The translations under genes were made by a program, and so were the position numbers. A stretch of DNA of 64,000 bases from Moesziomyces globuligerus (Eukaryota > Basidiomycota > Ustilaginomycetes > Ustilaginales > Ustilaginaceae). Positions 7,553 to 18,300 of the stretch are shown piece by piece (within the stretch, counting starts at the first letter, position 1; each line of letters begins with the position of its first letter). The notes under the pieces were generated by a model. That model was not told where the DNA came from, ran no database searches, and worked only from the letters and a program-made list of their open reading frames with translations. Location: assembly GCA_030849465.1 (NCBI GenBank), contig JARVLF010000018.1, forward strand, positions 1 to 64,000, read 5' to 3'.

Positions 7553-10500
7553 CTACTCACTTTTGGGCATCAGAGCTTGGATGGCGGCGCCACGGCTGGC
7601 TTTAGCGCGATGCATGGCTCGATTGGGCCCCTGTTCGACCATGACAACGAAGGCAAGGAAAACCACGAACGCGAACTGGACCCACTCTTCCACCCAGCCG
7701 AACGTAACTTGCGATACGTGGGCTACCCTCTGCTTCACCATGGCCGGATGGTAGCGGGCGCGGATCGAAGTCGGGAAGTAATCGGTTCCACGTCCGCCTT
7801 GCTTTTTCCAGGTGGGACAGTCGAGCAGCTCAAAGTCGCCTTCGTCCGGGCCGACGTAGTCAAGTTCCAGGTTCTCGACGCGCAGTTTGGCCTCGTCACT
7901 TGGCGTCGTCGGCGAAACGATCGAAACACCTCGAAGCCACTGTCGCATCGTGTGACGTGATTCACGGCTTCCTGGGGATGCGTAACCGGGCGAGGCGAGC
8001 GGGCCGCTGGATTCATCACCTTCCAAGGCTCTGCGGCGCCTTTCGTGTAATCGTCGCGGTGTTGGCGCATATGTCGCCACGAGTTGGTCCTCTTGCTTCT
8101 GGTCATGCAGGTCATGCTCCCATCCATCTGCGTAGCCACGTTCTCGCAGAAGGCTGATCCTTCGTTGGCGGAGCAACGACTCGAGTCGGAGTCGATCTTC
8201 GACTTGTTCAGACGACTCGATCTCGAGACGGAAAGCAACACCTTTCTCTGTACCGGCTTCATCGTGCTTGGCGTTGCCCTTCTTGGCGAGCTTAGTATGC
8301 TTGAAGGCGGAGTGACCTCGCATCGTACGATCTGCGATACCCCGGGCAGTGCGACTGGTTGCGGAAGAACGGCTCGGGGCCAGTAAACCGAGCTTCAGAG
8401 CCTCGCGTTGGCTGATCGTTCGACCATAATCGTCGTCATCTGCCCATGCGACTGCCTCGTTCTGAACCACAGCGCTGATGAGATCAAATTGAGCACCTCG
8501 AGGCTCGTCCTCGTCTTGCAGACCGCCGGCCTCGATGATCGGACGGTCAGCGAGCCATCCGCCCTGCTCTCCCTCTGCGACCCGGGTCAGCAGCGCAGCG
8601 TCACGTGGGCGGAGAGGAGATCCATCCAGAAAGACGTCTTCGATCTGGCCGTGGGCTGGTAGAGCCAGCACGCACTCCAAATCGTCGCTTTGCTCTGTTG
8701 TGGATTCTGGCACAAGGCGGCCTACGTTGGCGGTGGGCCGATCCGATTCGACCCGAGGTTGGATTTGACGCCATAGCTGCGAGGACACCGGTTCGTTCGA
8801 CGCGAGAACCAGGCACTTTGAGGCTGTGGCTGATCGTTCTGCCGGTGGAAGGACAGCGCGGCGACGCTGTGGAAGGTCATCATCAAAGTCACTCTTGCGG
8901 TCGTCGCCGCCGAAGATGCTGCCAAGCTCACTATTGAGTGTCCTCCCGCGTTGAGACGTTGCAGATGCAGGGCTTTGAGCTGCTCCCTGCCAGCCCCAGG
9001 CATTCGAGCCTCTCAGGAATGGATCAGGGCTGCATTGCCGGGAGGACAGGCCAACTCCATTGCGTCCGTCTGCACCAAAGGATGAGGACCTTGACCTGGA
9101 TCTGCGCACGCGCGCTGTCGGATTGGATGACCACTGCTGCGAAGACGCCAGATAAGCGAGCATTTCCGAAGCGGGCGAAGACGCTGCCGAGGCTTGTGAG
9201 CGATTTCTGGCGGGGCTTCCTTGGGTTTCAAGGTCCTTGGCAGGATCTTGGACGGAACGAGTTGCGTGGACCTGCACTGCGTCGGCGGGTCGAAGCGAAT
9301 CTTTACGTGCAAAGCCCGGCATCGTTGCACTGCTAACATCTTGCCAGTCCACTGCCGGGGTCAAATCGTGCGGGGGACCGCTGATGATTTGCTCGTGCGT
9401 CTTTCTTCGGCGACCCAGGTCTTCGATGGACGGCGTGATGCGGATCCTTGGTCTGCCAGCAGGACCGAGGCCGAAGGAGCTTGCGGAGGTCTTGCGATGC
9501 AGGGCTCCCCCTGACCTGGGCGAGGAAGCAACGCTGCTCTCGCCGCTCAGATCGATGGAGTATGTGCCGAGAGATTGTTCTGTCGAGGAACGCGACAGAT
9601 GAGGTTGGGAGAGGGTCTCTTCCACGTCCGGATTCCAGGTATCGGCTGCGAGCTCCTTCTTCGCTCGACGAATGGCGGCACGCACAGTCTTGCGATGCTC
9701 GATGATGTGACGGTTGCCAGGCGCCCTTCTCCTTTGACCCGGCGACAAGGACGCTGCCAGGGCGGACATGTCCGTCGACCCTATCGAGGCAAGGCTTCCT
9801 TGTGAGTTGGAGGGAGTGATGAAGCCCGGCTTCAGTGCAGACACTCTGGAAGGACTGTGAGGAGCGTGAAGATCAATGTTGCCCGGATCTCTTTCTGGGC
9901 TGTCGAAAGTTAGGGGCATGTTGACATCTCTGCCCAGGTCCTGCCCGACAATGTTGAAAGCGTCGCGAAGCCTCTCTTCCTCTTCCATGGCACGACCCAC
10001 ACGGCTTCCGAACTCGACCTCAGCTTTGGCCATAGCCGCGTTTGTCTCTTCCAACTCTTTGATCTTGGCGAGTAGCTGGACCACCAAAGCACTCTCTCCG
10101 GCCGTGCTCTGCGTCGTCCGAACAAGATGCTCGAGGTTCGATGTGGAAGGCACAAGGTCTGGTGGATCTGCGGACGACTCCAACCTCGCGAGTTGGAAAT
10201 CGTCGGGCAAGGCATCCGTGGCAGTGCATGCTTGATGATTTCGACTCTTGAAGAAGCGCGGCGAGGCAGATCCGGGAGAGGCTGCCTGAGGAGTAGCTCG
10301 TGATCGAAGCGGGGTTCTTGCGGCGGAGACCGGCCGGGCGGATGATGTGCCGGTCTCGAGCTCGAGATTGCGGCGCGTTGCAGCCTCGAGCTCTGCTTTG
10401 AGCCCTCTGATCTCCTTGTTGAGCCTGTTGAGTCTCTTGCTTCCGTCAAAGCGGGCGCTTTCTGCTTCGTGTTGAAGCTCAGCAATTTGTTGATGCAGGA

Positions 10501-11563
10501 CATCATTCTGCTCGCCAAGCGAGGCGAGCTGTCTTTGAGCTTCCAACGCCTGGAGTTGAATGAGAGAGGGGCGAGATCGATGGCGGCTGTGTGTGCGGCC
10601 GCTTTTTGAGACGGCAAGAGAAACCGAAGCGGCGGGGGAAAGAAAGGCTTGGGAGGCGAAACTGCGGATGGAAGCGCTGGGAGAGCAAGGCTGCGAAGCG
10701 ACGAGCCCAGTCTCGTTGGGTATCCAAGTAGAAGTAGTCGTAGGGCCGTGGGATGGAGGGTCGAGTGCAGAGGATTTCGAAGACGAATCCAAAATGCCGG
10801 ACGTGGGCCTGGTGAAGTAGTCGGACTCAGTGCTAGGAAGGCCGACAGGGTGCGCCAGTGGCGTGTCGTCAGGCTCGGATCGTGCTGGTGAAATCTGACC
10901 TTGTGAATGGATGTCGACGTCGGTCGTTGGCGGAGAGTACATTGGGCGTGAGGAATATCGAGTCGAGTAGTCGTCGAGGCCGGCATCGATTACAGGGTTG
11001 GCAGATGAGATCGGATCGGAGTCATCGGCATAATCTTCGATCATCGCTTCGATGTCGGCGAGGCCGAAGAGGCTGGAGCTTGAAGCCATGCTGGACATGA
11101 TGCCGCTGCGGAGCGAGAGGTTCTTTTCCAAGAGGGCCTTGCCAATATTGGCGGCGACGACGAGCTTTTGTTCTCGCTCGCGCACCTTGCGACCAGCTTG
11201 GATCAAGAGCTCTTCGAGTTCGTGCCGTTCGAGACCGCCGAGCCATGCGTGGTCGAAATCTTGCTGGCTGAGAGACGGCGGGATGGAAGGCGAGGTGGAG
11301 CTGCACCGCTCGTGGACCCGCTTCCCTGCAGAATGCGGAGGAGCAGTGGAGATGAATGGATCGAGCGTGTCGACGTTGGCGTCATCGATACGATTCTGTA
11401 TTTCAGAAAGAGGTTGGCGTGGCGCGGGAAGGGATGCGCCATCGGCGGTGCATTTCGCTGTCTCTGTGTCTGACTTCTGAGCATCGTCCTGCTGCGAGGA
11501 TCGCTGAGAGGATGGTCTGCGGAGACCGGGCGGTCGCGGCCGCGAGCCTGTGTGGGAGAGCAT
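7553..11563 (-). CDS. Tail-anchored coiled-coil protein with a dynein-adaptor-like CC1 box
   Basis: 1336 aa from ATG 11563; the frame is open further upstream to 12217, but that part looks like untranslated leader. Residues 126-150 (VREREQKLVVAANIGKALLE then KN) match the CC1-box pattern AAxxG with the ER(E/D)xxL...G(K/Q)(A/S)L(L/V)xxN context of HAP1/TRAK proteins, which binds dynein light intermediate chain in animals. Two coiled coils follow (around 320-410 and 490-560), then long serine-rich disordered sequence. Near the C-terminus (about 1289-1308) a single hydrophobic segment, AFVVFLAFVVMV, is followed by a short basic tail, suggesting tail anchoring. Role inferred: linking an organelle or nuclear membrane to dynein. 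The CC1 match is from pattern only. Confidence 0.75.
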   Translation of the reverse strand: MLSHTGSRPRPPGLRRPSSQRSSQQDDAQKSDTETAKCTADGASLPAPRQPLSEIQNRIDDANVDTLDPFISTAPPHSAGKRVHERCSSTSPSIPPSLSQQDFDHAWLGGLERHELEELLIQAGRKVREREQKLVVAANIGKALLEKNLSLRSGIMSSMASSSSLFGLADIEAMIEDYADDSDPISSANPVIDAGLDDYSTRYSSRPMYSPPTTDVDIHSQGQISPARSEPDDTPLAHPVGLPSTESDYFTRPTSGILDSSSKSSALDPPSHGPTTTSTWIPNETGLVASQPCSPSASIRSFASQAFLSPAASVSLAVSKSGRTHSRHRSRPSLIQLQALEAQRQLASLGEQNDVLHQQIAELQHEAESARFDGSKRLNRLNKEIRGLKAELEAATRRNLELETGTSSARPVSAARTPLRSRATPQAASPGSASPRFFKSRNHQACTATDALPDDFQLARLESSADPPDLVPSTSNLEHLVRTTQSTAGESALVVQLLAKIKELEETNAAMAKAEVEFGSRVGRAMEEEERLRDAFNIVGQDLGRDVNMPLTFDSPERDPGNIDLHAPHSPSRVSALKPGFITPSNSQGSLASIGSTDMSALAASLSPGQRRRAPGNRHIIEHRKTVRAAIRRAKKELAADTWNPDVEETLSQPHLSRSSTEQSLGTYSIDLSGESSVASSPRSGGALHRKTSASSFGLGPAGRPRIRITPSIEDLGRRRKTHEQIISGPPHDLTPAVDWQDVSSATMPGFARKDSLRPADAVQVHATRSVQDPAKDLETQGSPARNRSQASAASSPASEMLAYLASSQQWSSNPTARVRRSRSRSSSFGADGRNGVGLSSRQCSPDPFLRGSNAWGWQGAAQSPASATSQRGRTLNSELGSIFGGDDRKSDFDDDLPQRRRAVLPPAERSATASKCLVLASNEPVSSQLWRQIQPRVESDRPTANVGRLVPESTTEQSDDLECVLALPAHGQIEDVFLDGSPLRPRDAALLTRVAEGEQGGWLADRPIIEAGGLQDEDEPRGAQFDLISAVVQNEAVAWADDDDYGRTISQREALKLGLLAPSRSSATSRTARGIADRTMRGHSAFKHTKLAKKGNAKHDEAGTEKGVAFRLEIESSEQVEDRLRLESLLRQRRISLLRERGYADGWEHDLHDQKQEDQLVATYAPTPRRLHERRRRALEGDESSGPLASPGYASPGSRESRHTMRQWLRGVSIVSPTTPSDEAKLRVENLELDYVGPDEGDFELLDCPTWKKQGGRGTDYFPTSIRARYHPAMVKQRVAHVSQVTFGWVEEWVQFAFVVFLAFVVMVEQGPNRAMHRAKASRGAAIQALMPKSE

Positions 11564-12894
11564 GACTCGGTTCGCCCTGAGGGCGGGGCGGACCTGACAG
11601 CAATGAAGCTCAAAAGAGGGGTGGGAAGCAGATTGGCATGAGGTGCAAGGTAAGATGGCGATAAGATGTATGCTAAGAGCGTTGCTTCGCCTTGGTCGTG
11701 CGCATGAAGCGATGAGGCTGAAGGTTGAACGTGATGCAGTATGAGCGGGTAGTGGCTCGGTGCGAGAGAAGCTTGAGGGACGGTGAGGTAGATGTAGGCG
11801 GCTGGATACTGTCAAGCTGTCGAGGATGAAGGTGGCTGATGTTGTGGATGATGGCAGGAGTAAAAGCAGGGATGGCAGAAGACGGGATGGGTGCGTGGGG
11901 GATAGGGTCGGGCTGAGGAATACGGTGAGGCAGGCAGGTTGCGGCAGGCAGGGTGCAGCAGGGAGGATGCGGAGAGTGCAGGTGGGGCAAGGAGGAGCTT
12001 GTACTGTACTGGATTGTATGCTGCCCACGGTCAAGCAAGCGGCGATCAGGGTCCAGCATCTGTCGATTCGCACGCTCGCCAACTCGCGCTCCGGTGTTGC
12101 TTTCAGGCGGTGAAAATTGGCAACATGCATTGCCCTCAACTCACGGTGGCGCATCCGGCACCATTCAAAAGAACAGGAAGAAGGAAAAGAAAAAAAGAGG
12201 ACGCGCGGATGGGCCATCGCCGGCTCCTGAGGACAGTGCGCTTGCCTCGCGCTTCGGGAAAGCAGGGCTGCGTTCTGTGCCTCAAGGTGTGGGCATTGCA
12301 GCGCACTCCTCGACTGCCGCGTGTACGTGATGGCTTCAAGCTCCGAGCAGCCTGGTTTGGTGGCTGCCGACTGTGGCTGGCGTGGCCGCTTGGCTGCTGC
12401 TTCCGCGGTGATAGCAGCGGTCTACCCTCAGCAAGCCACACCCTCTGCTCCGACTTGGACGCAGGGCTCTCTTCGTCCTGTCGGCTAGGTGGGTCAGAGA
12501 CAGGTCGCTGACGACGGATCCCGGCTCATCCGCATCGCACATCAGGAACGCAGCACTGCGCGAGGTTCGCATCACATCCTTGGCTCGTTTGTTCCGAGAC
12601 CGAGGTGCTACTTTCACGGGAGGCAAAGCGATGCTGATGTCTCGGCATTGCGGAGCAGGCGCACCTACGATCGGGCTTGTCCGACCAAGCGGTCACCTCG
12701 ATAGCGGGTGAATGACTGCGGACAAAAGGTTGGTGTGCGTGTTTTTCTCGCCAGACGATGATCGGTCCCAGCGAGACGCAGCCCCTGAGGTGTTGGTCTC
12801 GGCAGCTGCAGATCCAGCCAAATCCCACTCAGCCTCGGCTCGACGCGTGTTGTTCTTTTCACGCCTCGGAGCCAGCAGCTGAAATCAGCGGCAA

Positions 12895-12929
<35 letters not shown>

Positions 12930-13913
12930 TGTTCGCGCTTCGGAGAGTTTTTCACATGTCACACGCCGCCTGCACGCGTGCAGGTTTCGCGAGCCTACCT
13001 TGCACTCCTCGCTCTGGTAACACGCACCGACGCGCCGTTCCGCAACTCGCATTCACTTCGAGCCATGCGCCACAACCAACCCGCGACGCGCCGCCCGCTC
13101 GCCCCGACGCAAAGCCTGCGCCTCAGCTATCGCCTAGATGCACTGCACACGCTGCATCTCTCGGCCTTGCACCTTTCCGCCATGCTGCCTTCGTCGACAT
13201 GTCTGTGCAAACCTTGTCCTCGTCTACTCTCCCGCTCTCGAGACTGCCTGATGCGCAGGCTTTCGTGCAGCTCAGGAATGTGGGGAATCCATGGCTGAGG
13301 TCTGACCTCGTCGCTACAAGCCATCTGACTCCACCACTGACTTACTGGCTTCACCACCAAGGGGGGCGTGGCCAGCACGAGTCGGTCTCGATGCTGCTGC
13401 TGACCGCGTTTTCAACACGATTCTGCAATTTCGCAGTCCGCCAATCGTCGTCGCGGCTCGTGGCATCATCTCCGACTCACTCCGACGTTCACCTCGGCTC
13501 CAGTGTGAGAGCAGTGGCGGAGTGCAACACCATCCCATCTGCTCCGAGTCCGAGCCGACGCGTCAGCCAGCGTGGCTTGGCCAACAGCGACACGCGCCTG
13601 ACGCTCTAACAACCAACACCACCAGCTTAACACCTCGTTGGCGATCGTCTGAATCTTTCGGCTGAAATTCAGATATCGGCGATGGCATGGCCCGCTCTTG
13701 CCCTTCGACAAATTTCCATGCCGGTGGCCGAAGAAGTCGTCAGGCCGACCGTAGGGTGCGCAATTCCGACCCAGCGAGCGGAAACGTTGATTTCAGGGCG
13801 GCCAACGCCGCTGCAAGTGACCCTAACGCTCGTCCGACATCCCACAGTCACCGTCACCCGCTGCTACCGTCAAAGCCCCCTCACGCCATCCTCCACCAGC
13901 ACCTCATCACAGT
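11564..13913. other. Intergenic region with CAG repeats and a weak open frame
   Basis: Upstream of two divergent genes. A plus-strand frame from ATG 12929 to 13609 (226 aa, MFALRRVFHMSHAACTRAG...) starts with a presequence-like basic stretch but is otherwise low in structure and unrecognised. I do not call it a gene. CAG/GCA triplets run at 12896-12928. The remainder looks like 5' leader and promoter sequence for the coiled-coil gene (minus) and the CHORD gene (plus). Confidence 0.45.
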
Positions 13914-15017
13914 ATGGTCATCTGCACACGCCGCGGCTGCGGTGTCGACTTCGACCCCGCCACTGCCTCGTCAGCGGCAGCCTCCTGTAGCTACCACCCC
14001 GGCGCCCCCGTCTTTCACGAAGGCCTCAAGTCTTGGTCTTGTTGCAAGGACACCAACAAACCTGTGATGGAGTTCGACCAATTCCTTGCTATTCCCGGCT
14101 GTAACTCGGCCGACGGCCACTCGTCAGAAAAGCAGCATGTTCCCACCGTCAAAAACGGCGCAGTGGTCGCCGACGACGACGCTTCAGCTGCCTCGACCTC
14201 GGATGTACACCTCGTTTCCAAGGACGCTCAGGGCAAGGAGACGTTTGGCAAAAGTACCTCCGCCGTCGCCACATCGGACATTGTCCAGCCGCTCTCTGGC
14301 ATGTCGCTTCTTGCAGCACAGAACGCAGCTCAGTCTTCCGCCACCGCCGGCAAGCCACAAGCCCCGAAGGAGCAGGTCGAGGAGGAGGACCCAGCCGACG
14401 TGGATGCAAATCTGCCAGCCGGTCTCACTTGCAAGCGTGGCGGATGCGGCTTCAGATCCGAGGTTGGCCCAAGAGATCGCACGGGCGAGACTTGCAAGCA
14501 CCACAAGGGCTCGCCAATCTTCCACGAAGGATCCAAGGGCTGGTCTTGCTGCAAGCGCAGAGTGCTCGACTTTGACGACTTCCTCAAGATCGAGCCCTGC
14601 TCCACCGCCGAGTCCGGTCACCTCTTCGTTGGCGCCCCGAAGAATGACGTCGGCGAGGCCGGCGAGGTCAGTGTCGACTGCCGCATGGATCACTACGAGA
14701 CCCCCAACGATGTTCGTCTCACGGTCTACGCTAAAGCTGTGGATGCGGCCAAGAGCTCCATCGAGTTCCAGCAAGATGGCGTCGTCTTCTCCCTCCTCCT
14801 TCCCCCAGCGCCCGGCTCGTCCCACCCGCGACGATTCCAGAAGCTTCTCAAGCCGTTTGCATCCATCCTTCCAGCAGAATCTTCCTTCAACATCACCAAA
14901 TTCAAAGTCGATCTCGTTCTCGCAAAGCAGAGCAAGGGGCAGAGCTGGCCTTGCCTAGAGGCCGGCGACCGTGTCGTCGGATACGGCCTCACCTTCGGCC
15001 GCGACAAGGACAAGTGA
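13914..15017 (+). CDS. CHORD- and CS-domain co-chaperone
   Basis: 367 aa. Two cysteine- and histidine-rich CHORD domains: residues 1-65 (CTRRGCG, YHPGAPVFHEG, WSCC) and about 165-230 (CKRGGCG, HHKGSPIFHEGSKGWSCCKR). A C-terminal CS domain follows (about 250-350), with the p23/Sgt1-like fold. This is the architecture of animal CHP-1/morgana and fungal ChpA, and CHORDs are shared with plant RAR1; these proteins bind Hsp90 and zinc. Length and domain order fit the family. The ATG directly precedes the first CHORD. Convergent with CTF18, 322 bp apart. Confidence 0.95.
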   Translation: MVICTRRGCGVDFDPATASSAAASCSYHPGAPVFHEGLKSWSCCKDTNKPVMEFDQFLAIPGCNSADGHSSEKQHVPTVKNGAVVADDDASAASTSDVHLVSKDAQGKETFGKSTSAVATSDIVQPLSGMSLLAAQNAAQSSATAGKPQAPKEQVEEEDPADVDANLPAGLTCKRGGCGFRSEVGPRDRTGETCKHHKGSPIFHEGSKGWSCCKRRVLDFDDFLKIEPCSTAESGHLFVGAPKNDVGEAGEVSVDCRMDHYETPNDVRLTVYAKAVDAAKSSIEFQQDGVVFSLLLPPAPGSSHPRRFQKLLKPFASILPAESSFNITKFKVDLVLAKQSKGQSWPCLEAGDRVVGYGLTFGRDKDK

Positions 15018-15339
15018 TCCTCCTTCTTTCCCCCCTCTGTACAACACTGCATTAGATATTGCCCTTCCCGCATGCATGCATGTCACCTCGTGACAACAGA
15101 CCATCATCGCATTCATATCCCGGTGAGAGTGCCAATTCTCGCATAGTCTCCGCAGCCTCTCAACCCGGGAGCATTCAACGTTTTCGCGGACAGAGTTGTT
15201 CCTGGATTGACGGAAGCTGCGGAAAAGATCTGCACGCAAAAGGATGGGGAAATGGCCGCCTCCGCTCTCGACCGGAGCACGAACAGGTGAATACTAAGGT
15301 AACACGTCCGTCGATAGATTTCAGGGCTACATTCGCGAG
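15018..15339. other. Convergent intergenic spacer
   Basis: 3' ends of the CHORD and CTF18 genes face each other. No repeat, RNA gene or open frame of note. Confidence 0.6.
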
Positions 15340-18300
15340 CTACAGGAGCGAAGATATCTTCATCGGACGTCGAACAGCGTTCGAGAAGCCCTCGTGGTAA
15401 CGGTAGAACACTTTGATGCCCATGCCGTTCGCAGCGCCAGCGTTATTGACGCCCCCCTCTGCTTTCGCTCCCGTGGAGACTTCAGACGGCTTGACACCAG
15501 CCGCCGCCGCCGACCTGGCGACAGTTGCATTTGCTCCCTCGGGGGCTTTTCTCTTCTTGCCACCCATCCCTTCAGGGATGGGCACCGCTGACAGCGGACC
15601 AGCGACCGCGGCAGCTTTGGCCACAATTGGTCGGCCGAAAAAGTCGACCGCCACTTTGCCATCTTTACCTTGGGTCGTGGCTAGGCTTGTGGTACCGCTT
15701 GTGCCCTTGGATCGATACACGGCCGTCGCTGATTTTGAGGTGGATCCGGCGTCGTCTTCAGCACTTTCGAACCCCCTGTTCTTGCGCAGGAGCTGCCTTT
15801 CCATCTCCCGCGCCACCAGCTGCCGTACAGCGAAGCGCGATGGACCAACATCCTTTGATCGCTTTCCCTCGAATTGCGTAAAAATGTCCAACGGTGGGTC
15901 CAGCTTGTACACTAGCGTGCCAGCGCTCTGGCCAACTGCAGCAGCCTCCTCTTCCGAGATCTTGTCCTGGACGAACTTGACGTTGAGCGAAGCCATGATC
16001 GCCACGAGCGAGCCAAATACCTGCTTGTCCTCAGGGCGTGCGACCTGATTGTTGATCGGACGTAGGTCTGGAGTGAGGATCCGCATCAGGGATGGGCCAA
16101 GCTCCGTGATCACGGCGTGCCGGTTGAACTGCGAGCGCACGTTGGCAGGTAGGGTGGCGGCGATCTGTGACACGATCTCGTTGAATGCCGAGGCTTTGAC
16201 GTGGTTCTCGTAGTCCGTCTTGGGATACTCTGGGAGCGCGTTGCCGACGTGGGCAAAGAGGAGGTGCCAGCACACGAACGACCAAGGCATGAAGCCGAGC
16301 AGCTCGAAGTTGCCGTGAGACCAAGCGCGCGACGAGATCGATTGACCAAAATGCAGCCAGTCGTGCACCTGGCGATATCGCTTCCACCCACCATCGGCAG
16401 CACGAAGCGTCGGATAGTGTTCAAAGCAGCCCAGGGCGAGTTTGTCGTACTCGTTGCAGCTCGTCACCTCGTGGACGATGCGGCTGACATTCTCCTGAGG
16501 CGTGTCGACCAGAGCAAAGTCCTTTTGCCTTTCTTTCCCATCCGAAGCCAGCTCAGGGGCTGTCGCCTTCCGCGAAGAATTCCAAGGTGAACCTTCAGCG
16601 GTGTTGGCGTGCGCATTGGCTCCTTTCATGCTGGATGCAGCGGCCTGCTTGCGATTCTGGCGCCGGAAGAGCATCTCCCATGCCTTCTGCACGGTACCAC
16701 CCGTGTCTTTGATGCCAATCGCAGCGCTTTTCACTGCAGCTTCGGTGAGGGCAATGTTTTTCGTCTTTGCAAACTCGAGCGCATTGAGGCAGGAGCGGAT
16801 GTCTCCGCTGGTCAGCTCGGCCAGCAGGGAAAGGCCTCGAGTTTCGACAGAGAGCGCCTCCGTCTCGCAGACCTCACGGAGGCGCTTGACAACGAGGTTG
16901 TTGGGCGGCTTGTGAAATCTGACGAGCTTCGCCATGGGTCGCAGGGGACGCAAGGAGGGCGCATAGAGATCGTTGCAGATGCAAATGATGGGCCGCAAAA
17001 GCGGTTTGGATCCCTTGCGTTGCTGTTTCTTGCCCCGGGCCGCGAGGCCGCCCGCTTTCGACTCGGAGCCCTTGCCGGACTCGACCAGCCGGACGAGCGC
17101 ACGAACGAAGCCATGCGACTCGCCAGAAGCACCGCCGCCGCCGCCGGTCGCTCCATCGATCTCGTCGATGACTACCAACGTCGGTCGAGGGTCCTTCAAG
17201 CTGCCAGACTCGAGCGCCATCTTGATCACGTCTTCGACCGCGCCTGCGGAGCGCGCGTCACTGGCATTGAGCTCATAGACGTTGTACCCCGCATGCGCAC
17301 CAACAATGTGTGCCAGTGTGGTCTTTCCAAGACCAGGCGGGCCCGAGATCATCATGATGCGCTCTTTCGGTCGGCCATAGGGGTCCTTCCATGCATGCTC
17401 GCCTGGCTTGTCACCAAAGGTGCCTCCCGGAGCTCCGTACTTGGCCTGGATGTACTGTCGGTGGCGCTCCTTGCGATGGTTCTTGCGTTTGAAGACGCAT
17501 TCGTCCCATTCCTTGAGCCAGCCCAGAACGTCGCGGTGGATCCTCTCGTCACCTAGCAGCTCGGTAAACTTGGCTGGGCGGTGCTTATCCACCCACATCC
17601 GTGAGCCGGCCTGACTGCATTCGGCAGCATCTGCCTGCGGAACTGACGAGTGGGCTCGGTCTTGTTCGGCTTCGCTCCGCTCCACCACATCGAGTGCCTT
17701 TAGCGCCTCCACCGCTTCGAGCAACTGGTGAATGGGACGCTCGAGCAGATGTGACGCATCGACGTCGGACATTACGGCAGGAGGTTTCCATCCCTTCATA
17801 CGCTTTCGACGCTCGAAACGAACCGACTTCCCATCCATCGTAGTGGCAGGCACGAAACCGGCGGGGATGTACTTGGGGATGACGGCAGAAAGGGGCTGGA
17901 GCACCAGTGTGGACGGACCTGCGTGGTCGCTAATGCCGTCCCGGATCCGGGATGCCGAGGGTTCGCCTTCCATCTCGAGTTCCGACAAGGCCTCGATCGC
18001 GCGCGACGAGCCTTGAGCGTCGGCTGAATCCGGCTTGGCTGTTGCGGACCGAGACTTGGGTGCAGAGGCGACGGAGTGCTGGGAGCTGGGCTGCGAGGAT
18101 TGGCCGAGGAGGCCATTGCTCTCGAGCAGATCAGAAACGGACGACGATGCACGCGAAGATGTGATTTGTATATGACGCGTAGGCGTGACATCTGTAGACG
18201 GTCCACCGGACTTCTGTGCGGCGTCGAAGGTGGGCGTGGGACCGAAGACGGGCTGCAACCGCCGAGACGCCACATGCTCGGCTTCGGCTAGCAAGAAAGC

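Noticed and set aside
12929..13609. Possible 226-aa protein with a mitochondrial-type N-terminus
   Set aside because: Low-complexity, no conserved motif, and no supporting signals; kept only as a note in the intergenic entry.
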